Under the pieces are notes generated by a model. The model had not been told where the DNA came from, did not search any database, and saw only the letters and a list, made by a program, of their open reading frames with translations. This document shows, in pieces, positions 59,501 to 64,000 of a stretch of 64,000 bases of DNA. Made by a program: the position numbers and the translations under genes. The stretch is taken from NCBI RefSeq assembly GCF_900115675.1, contig NZ_FOXI01000010.1, positions 1 through 64,000 of the forward strand, read 5' to 3'. Each line of letters opens with the position of its first letter. Position 1 is the first letter of the stretch. This stretch comes from Halolamina pelagica (lineage in GTDB: Archaea > Halobacteriota > Halobacteria > Halobacteriales > Haloferacaceae).

Positions 59501-62332
59501 CTACCCACTCGTCGGCGGTCCCGATCCGGGACCTCGGTTCATGACCCGTGCCCAGACGACGAGCAAGCTCGGGAGGACGAACACGCTGGCGAGGAACGCG
59601 TAAACGATCGTCAGCGCGGTGATGAGGCCGAACGACTGGAGGAACGGGAGGATCGCGACGAGCAACACGGCGAACCCGGCGGCGGTCGTGGCCGCGCTCG
59701 ACAGCAACGCGCCGCCGGTGCCGGTTAGGGTTTCGTGCAGTGCTGCCGTAACCGTCTCCGCTTCGGCGAGTTCCTGGTTGAACCGCTCGCTGACGTGGAG
59801 GCTGTAGTCGACGCCGAGCCCGATGGTGAGCCCGGTGATCATCCCGGTCACGATGTTGAACGGGATGTTCAACAGTGCCATCGTCCCGAGCACCCACGTC
59901 AGGGTGAACGCGACGGGGACGATCGTGACGGCGCCGAGCGACGCGCTGCCTTCGGTGAGCCGGTAGGCGACCGCGAGGACGACAAATACCGACAGCAGCG
60001 CGACGACGAGACTCAGGAGCGCCGTCTCCGCGAGCTGGTCGGCCGTGATCTGGTTGAGGATCACGTCACCGGTCGCGATGACGGAAACGCCCTCCCCCTC
60101 CGCGTCGTCGGCGATCCACCCCATCTGGTCGCGGACGACCTCGTCGGCGACGCCACTGTCGACGGTCACGACCATCCGGAGGGCCTGATACTCGCCGTCC
60201 TCCCGGTGGACGACGTCGGCGGCCTCCTCGGGTGCGACCCGGTAGAGGTCGTCGTAGACGGCGGTCACGTTCTCGTCGGGGACGCCGTCACCGTCGGTGT
60301 CGGCGGCCGACAGCGTCCGGTTGAACGACTCGTCGTCCGCCGCGACGCGATCCATCACCGTGACCGGGTCGGTCACTGCGGGCTCACCGTCGGCGTACGT
60401 CTCCGTCGCCGACATGTCGCTGGCGTTCGTGCGTGCGGCATCGAGCCGGTCGAGCGTCGCGGGATCGGTCACGTCGCCCCTGACGAGTATCGTGGCTGTG
60501 GTGTCCTGTCTGACGAAGTCCCGGTCGAGCGTGTCTATCGCCGTCCCCGCCGTGTACGTCCCCGGCGCGATCGGATCGGGGAGGTCCTTCACCCAGTCGT
60601 CTGGATCCTCCGCGAGGAAGTCCGACTGTTCGAAGCTGGCGTCGATCCCTGTCGCCCCGTACGCACCTGCGGCGCTGACGAGGAGCGCGACGACGATGAC
60701 GACGTAGGGAGCCTTCGTTGCGAGCGTCGCACCCGTATCGAGGAGGCGATTGACCGGCCCACCCCCGGTTCCGACGGCTGGTTTCACCCGGTCGATCCCC
60801 CGGCGTTCGAGCAGTTCGTCGAGTTCGACCTTCAGCGCCGGAACGAGGAGGCCGAAGACCAGAAGCGTGGCCACGATCCCGATGGCGCTGACGACGCCGA
60901 GTTCGCGGAAGACCCCGAGCGGGCTCGTGAGGTTCGAGAGGAAGCCGATGACGGTCGTCGTGGTGACGTAGACGAGTGCGACGCCGACACTCCCGAGCGC
61001 GACAGCCATCGCGCGACGGGGTGGAGTCCCGCTCGACTCGCGAGCCTCCCGATAGCGCATCACGACGTGGAGGCCGTAGTCGATGGAGAGGCCGATCAAC
61101 AGGACGAGGACGACGATGAACGGCTGGCTGAACGCGATGTCGAACCACCCCATCGCGCCGAACGTCCACACGAGAACGAGCACGATCCCGAGGAGTCCGA
61201 GCAGAATGTCGAGCAGGTCCCGATAGACGACCACGAGCACGAGCAAGACGAACGCGATCGCCAGCGGGCCGACCAGGAGGACGCTGTCGATCATCGAGTT
61301 CGTGATCTCCGTCGAGACGATCCCGTCACCGTAGACCAGGACGGCCATCGAGTCGTCGTCCGGTGCCAGGTCCGTCATGGCGGCCTGTGCGTCCTCGATC
61401 TCCTCGGGTGCGTCACCGGGGGCGAACGACCCGCCTGCGGACTCTTGGGTCACGACGAGCAGCGTCGCGTTCGTCCCCGTCGATCCCGGTTCGTAGTAGT
61501 CGGGCATGAAGGCGAGCGCGCGTGCCGACCGGTCCGAATCCCCGGCGAGGACGTCTGCGACGAGGGTCCCGACTTCCGAATCGCTGAGCGACCGGAGTTC
61601 CTCGAGCTGCTTCTCGAGCGTGGGGTCGAGCTCCGCCAACTCGCGCCTGTCCTCGGCGAGACGTGCGTACTCGTCCGCGAGGATCTGTTCCGTGACGCTC
61701 CTGTCTCCTGTCTCGTTTTGTGCGGTGGCCGTGGGGGTTGTTTCGTTGTCGTCAGTTGATTCGCGTCGCTCCTCGACGGCGGCCGCGAACAGGGTGTAAT
61801 CCTCCTCCGTGAGGCCCACTGACGTGTTGGCGTCGACGGCATCGAACGCGGGGCGGACGCTCGCGTTCGGGTTGCTTTCGAGCGAATCGAGGGCTTCGGC
61901 GAGGTGCGCCTCCGTCCTGGCCAATTCGCGTTCGCGAGTCTGGAGCTCGGCGGCCCGGTCTTCCCGGATCGCTGCGGTCGCGACGACGTTCGCGACACTT
62001 CGGGTGGAGTCGTTCTCGACGAGCGTCTCGTTGACTGTTTCGTTGGTCTGGAGCGCCCGTTCGTATTCGAGGATGGACACGAGCGTCCCCTTATCGAGGA
62101 CGTCGTCGTCTCGGACGATGACCTGTGCTGACGTCGTGTCAGTCGTTCCGCGAGAGAAGTTCGCGTCGACGTACTCGAGCGCGTCGGCTTCGTCGGCGTC
62201 GGTCTGGAACTGATCGAGCGACGTCGAGCGGTCGACCATCGGCACGCCAGCGGCGACGACCGCGGACGCGACGACCATGACCGCGATGACGAGCCGAGCA
62301 TTGTCCGTGATCCACTCACTCACATCAAACAT
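59501..62332 (-). CDS. MMPL/RND-family exporter
   Basis: A 943-residue protein with the duplicated RND plan: helix 1, a large outside loop of about 300 residues with a coiled-coil part (AAELQTRERELARTEAHLAE), then helices 2-6 with SIDYGLHVVMRYREARE. Helix 7 and a second outside loop of about 200 residues follow, then helices 8-12 with GVDYSLHVSERFNQEL. The GxDY motif in each half is the family's proton-relay region. Probable export of lipids or small molecules, substrate unknown. Divergent from the HTH_10 gene at 62609. Confidence 0.9.
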   Translation of the reverse strand: MFDVSEWITDNARLVIAVMVVASAVVAAGVPMVDRSTSLDQFQTDADEADALEYVDANFSRGTTDTTSAQVIVRDDDVLDKGTLVSILEYERALQTNETVNETLVENDSTRSVANVVATAAIREDRAAELQTRERELARTEAHLAEALDSLESNPNASVRPAFDAVDANTSVGLTEEDYTLFAAAVEERRESTDDNETTPTATAQNETGDRSVTEQILADEYARLAEDRRELAELDPTLEKQLEELRSLSDSEVGTLVADVLAGDSDRSARALAFMPDYYEPGSTGTNATLLVVTQESAGGSFAPGDAPEEIEDAQAAMTDLAPDDDSMAVLVYGDGIVSTEITNSMIDSVLLVGPLAIAFVLLVLVVVYRDLLDILLGLLGIVLVLVWTFGAMGWFDIAFSQPFIVVLVLLIGLSIDYGLHVVMRYREARESSGTPPRRAMAVALGSVGVALVYVTTTTVIGFLSNLTSPLGVFRELGVVSAIGIVATLLVFGLLVPALKVELDELLERRGIDRVKPAVGTGGGPVNRLLDTGATLATKAPYVVIVVALLVSAAGAYGATGIDASFEQSDFLAEDPDDWVKDLPDPIAPGTYTAGTAIDTLDRDFVRQDTTATILVRGDVTDPATLDRLDAARTNASDMSATETYADGEPAVTDPVTVMDRVAADDESFNRTLSAADTDGDGVPDENVTAVYDDLYRVAPEEAADVVHREDGEYQALRMVVTVDSGVADEVVRDQMGWIADDAEGEGVSVIATGDVILNQITADQLAETALLSLVVALLSVFVVLAVAYRLTEGSASLGAVTIVPVAFTLTWVLGTMALLNIPFNIVTGMITGLTIGLGVDYSLHVSERFNQELAEAETVTAALHETLTGTGGALLSSAATTAAGFAVLLVAILPFLQSFGLITALTIVYAFLASVFVLPSLLVVWARVMNRGPGSGPPTSG

Positions 62333-62568
62333 TACTGACTACTCACCCCCGGTTTCGAAGGGGCGGACGAGACACGAGCCACAGCAGGTGCCGCCTCCTG
62401 CTTGACACGCGACAGCTCCCTGACGATAGAAACGCGGACGACGTGAAATCGAGAGCCCGGTCCGCTAGCCACGTATTCGCGGAGTACCGACATTACGTGT
62501 CTCTACACTCCTCGGCTGGTTAGTGATCAGCACGAGCTATTGAGGTACATCCTCACATGTTCGCATCC

Positions 62569-62586
62569 ACCGCTATTATGAGCGGT
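62569..62586 (+). promoter_or_regulatory. Operator-like inverted repeat before the HTH_10 gene
   Basis: ACCGCT-ATTATG-AGCGGT is a perfect 6-base inverted repeat with the TATA-like CTATTATG at its centre, 23-40 bases before the ATG at 62609. Confidence 0.5.
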
Positions 62587-62608
62587 CCGTTAGGGGACGC
62601 TACCGACG

Positions 62609-63250
62609 ATGCCACACGCGAAACTCTCCGTCGATATTCCGGACCACACCTGGATCGGGGATCTCTCGACCGCGCATCCGGAGGTGGTGTTTCAAGTCGT
62701 CACGAGTATTCCCGGCGAAGGGACCGGGATCGGACTGGTCAGGCTCAAGACTACCGACCCACTGCCGCTCATTACCGACATTCAGTCACGTGACGACGTC
62801 GAGGACCTCGAACTACTCTGGAAACACGACGACGAGGCGCTCCTCCAGATCGAGACGGCGAACCCGCTCCCGCTTCTCCCGGTCCTGCGAGCCGGTGTCC
62901 CGCTCAAGATGCCCTTCGATATCCAGGACGGGACGGCCACGTGGGAGGTGACGACGTCGACGAGCCGGCTCTCGAGTCTCGGCGATCACCTCGACGATTT
63001 GGGTATCGGCTTCGCGATCGAGCACGTCCGCGAGATCGACGCGAGTCGAGCGGACCAGTTGCTGACTGACCGACAGCAAGAAGTGCTGCTGGCTGCCGTC
63101 GACGCAGGCTACTACCGCGCACCTCGGGAATCGACGTTAGGCGACGTGGCGGAGGCGCTCGACGTCGCGAACGCGACGTGTAGCGACGTGCTCCATCGGG
63201 CTGAGGGCCACATCATCCACTGGTTCGTCGAGGAGCACGTGGAAGCGTAA
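62609..63250 (+). CDS. HTH_10 (Bat-type) regulator
   Basis: A 213-residue protein. An N-terminal beta-rich sensory domain (KLSVDIPDHTWIGDLSTAHP; LPLLPVLRAGVPLKMPFDIQ) is followed by a C-terminal HTH_10 (LTDRQQEVLLAAVDAGYYRA; LGDVAEALDVANATCSDVLHRAE). Divergent from the MMPL exporter and the natural candidate to control it. The promoter carries an inverted repeat around the TATA box, which suggests autoregulation. Confidence 0.85.
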   Translation: MPHAKLSVDIPDHTWIGDLSTAHPEVVFQVVTSIPGEGTGIGLVRLKTTDPLPLITDIQSRDDVEDLELLWKHDDEALLQIETANPLPLLPVLRAGVPLKMPFDIQDGTATWEVTTSTSRLSSLGDHLDDLGIGFAIEHVREIDASRADQLLTDRQQEVLLAAVDAGYYRAPRESTLGDVAEALDVANATCSDVLHRAEGHIIHWFVEEHVEA

Positions 63251-63474
63251 CTCTCGGGGTCCGCGGCTGAGAGCGGCGTGTTCAGGTACCGTGTCGGGGA
63301 TGGCCACCCCCTCGGTGTGCCGGCGGACCGTGACGGGAACGTGCGTGACTGCCCTTTCGACTTGGATCCATCCGAGACGGCGTTGCTCCGGTTTGGAATC
63401 CACAGTAGGAGCGCCCTCCCAACGGCGGTGTCCGAAGGACAACTGCAATAGATGATCCCTCCGATGATACACGT

Positions 63475-64000
63475 ATGCAGGTAACGATGATCGAGAGCGT
63501 TCTCGAGGCCCTCCGCATCGGTGTCGGGTTCCTCTGGACGGCGGCGTGGGCGATCATCATGGGCCTCACGATCACGAGTCTGGTCCAGGTTTACGTTTCC
63601 AAGGAGCGAATGGCGCAGGTGCTGGGCGACGGCGACCTGCGCGGCCTCACCAAGGCCACCGCGTTCGGGGCGGCGAGCAGCGGCTGCAGTTTCGGGGCCG
63701 TCGCCATCGGGAAGGGACTGTTCAAGAAGGGCGCCCACGCGGTGAACTTCCTCGCGTTCATGTTCGCGTCGACGAACCTGATCGTCGAACTCGGCTTGAT
63801 GATCCTGATCCTGCTGGGCTGGGAGTTCCTCCTCGCGGAACTGCTCGGCGGCCTCGTCCTCATCGCCGTCATGGCCGTCATCGTCCACCTCACGCTGCCC
63901 GAGACCTTGTTCGACGAGGTTCGTGACGCACTCAACCGGCGCGATCGGGAATCAGGCGTCACGGAAGACCCCACCTGCGGGATGGAGGGGACCGACGAGT
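63475..64000 (+). CDS. Permease of the SO_0444/ArsP-like family (3' end cut off)
   Basis: Starts at ATG 63475 and is open to the window edge; 175 codons are visible. Several hydrophobic helices, with family motif AASSGCSFGAVAIGKGLFKKGAHAVNFLAFMFASTNL (conserved Cys in SSGCS). Toward the visible end, DPTCGMEGTDE carries an extra CGM motif like the copper-binding YHS/TRASH type. Members export metals, metalloids or sulfur compounds. The arsenic operon is 55 kb away, so no link is implied. Confidence 0.8.
   Translation, partial: MQVTMIESVLEALRIGVGFLWTAAWAIIMGLTITSLVQVYVSKERMAQVLGDGDLRGLTKATAFGAASSGCSFGAVAIGKGLFKKGAHAVNFLAFMFASTNLIVELGLMILILLGWEFLLAELLGGLVLIAVMAVIVHLTLPETLFDEVRDALNRRDRESGVTEDPTCGMEGTDE

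Noticed and set aside
59735-61759. 674-codon open frame opposite the MMPL gene
   Set aside because: Antisense shadow: Arg/Asp/Glu repeats driven by the codon bias of the real gene, no domain, and the minus-strand protein has clear RND motifs.
1-64000. tRNA, rRNA, CRISPR arrays and insertion sequences
   Set aside because: I looked for cloverleaf-like and TTCGAATC-type blocks, regularly spaced repeats and transposase motifs, and saw none I could support.

Overview
The window comes from a halophilic archaeon (class Halobacteria). The evidence is uniformly high GC, proteins very rich in Asp and Glu, archaeal TATA boxes about 25-30 bases before start codons (mostly leaderless genes), and families largely confined to haloarchaea (HalOD1, HTH_10/Bat regulators, DUF7521-like, paired Tat lipoproteins). 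The layout looks chromosomal: compact operons with 4-8 base overlaps, no insertion sequence, CRISPR array, tRNA or rRNA that I can see, and three decayed genes.

Left part (1-20 kb). A sulfur-relay block (DsrE-like, HalOD1, DUF1641, sulfide:quinone reductase-like enzyme, TusA, DUF302) is followed by an M20 peptidase. Next comes a Tat-exported DsbA-like protein overlapping a membrane protein with a CxxC motif. An arsenic operon follows (arsR-arsC-arsM-acr3), with a 15-codon remnant of a second arsC at its 3' end and a dyad operator at the arsR start. A P1B zinc/cadmium-type ATPase is divergent from arsR. Then come three universal stress proteins, YjbQ, a methyltransferase, a DUF211/VIT1 pair, a REC-PAS-LOV histidine kinase with an intact photoactive cysteine, DoxX, and a small HTH/membrane-protein pair. 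A hairpin-rich non-coding stretch lies at 20.3-20.6 kb.

Middle part (20.7-46 kb). There is a TehB-like methyltransferase, then a D-glutamate cluster (DgcA- and DgcN-like enzymes, a transporter and a Bat-type regulator), an acyl-CoA synthetase, and a decayed trkH (frameshift plus loss of the centre) with its small partner. Formate-THF ligase, a LutC/LutB-A pair and two Tat lipoproteins follow. The histidine-utilisation operon hutU-hutG-hutI-hutH has an NhaC-family transporter downstream and a zinc-ribbon HTH protein upstream. An orphan cytochrome b C-terminal subunit is next.

Right part (46-64 kb). A multi-sensor Bat regulator precedes a four-gene operon that looks like an archaeal SipW/TasA-type surface-fibre system: a DUF1102-like secreted protein, a SipW-like signal peptidase, a second secreted protein with a matching N-terminus, and a DUF5305-like membrane protein. 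I consider this operon the best candidate for an under-described system here. After it come an SDR enzyme, a frameshifted metallophosphoesterase fragment, an ABC-2 exporter, a cytochrome P450, a ZIP metal transporter, a lipoprotein, a 943-residue MMPL/RND exporter divergent from a small HTH_10 regulator, and a truncated permease at the right edge.
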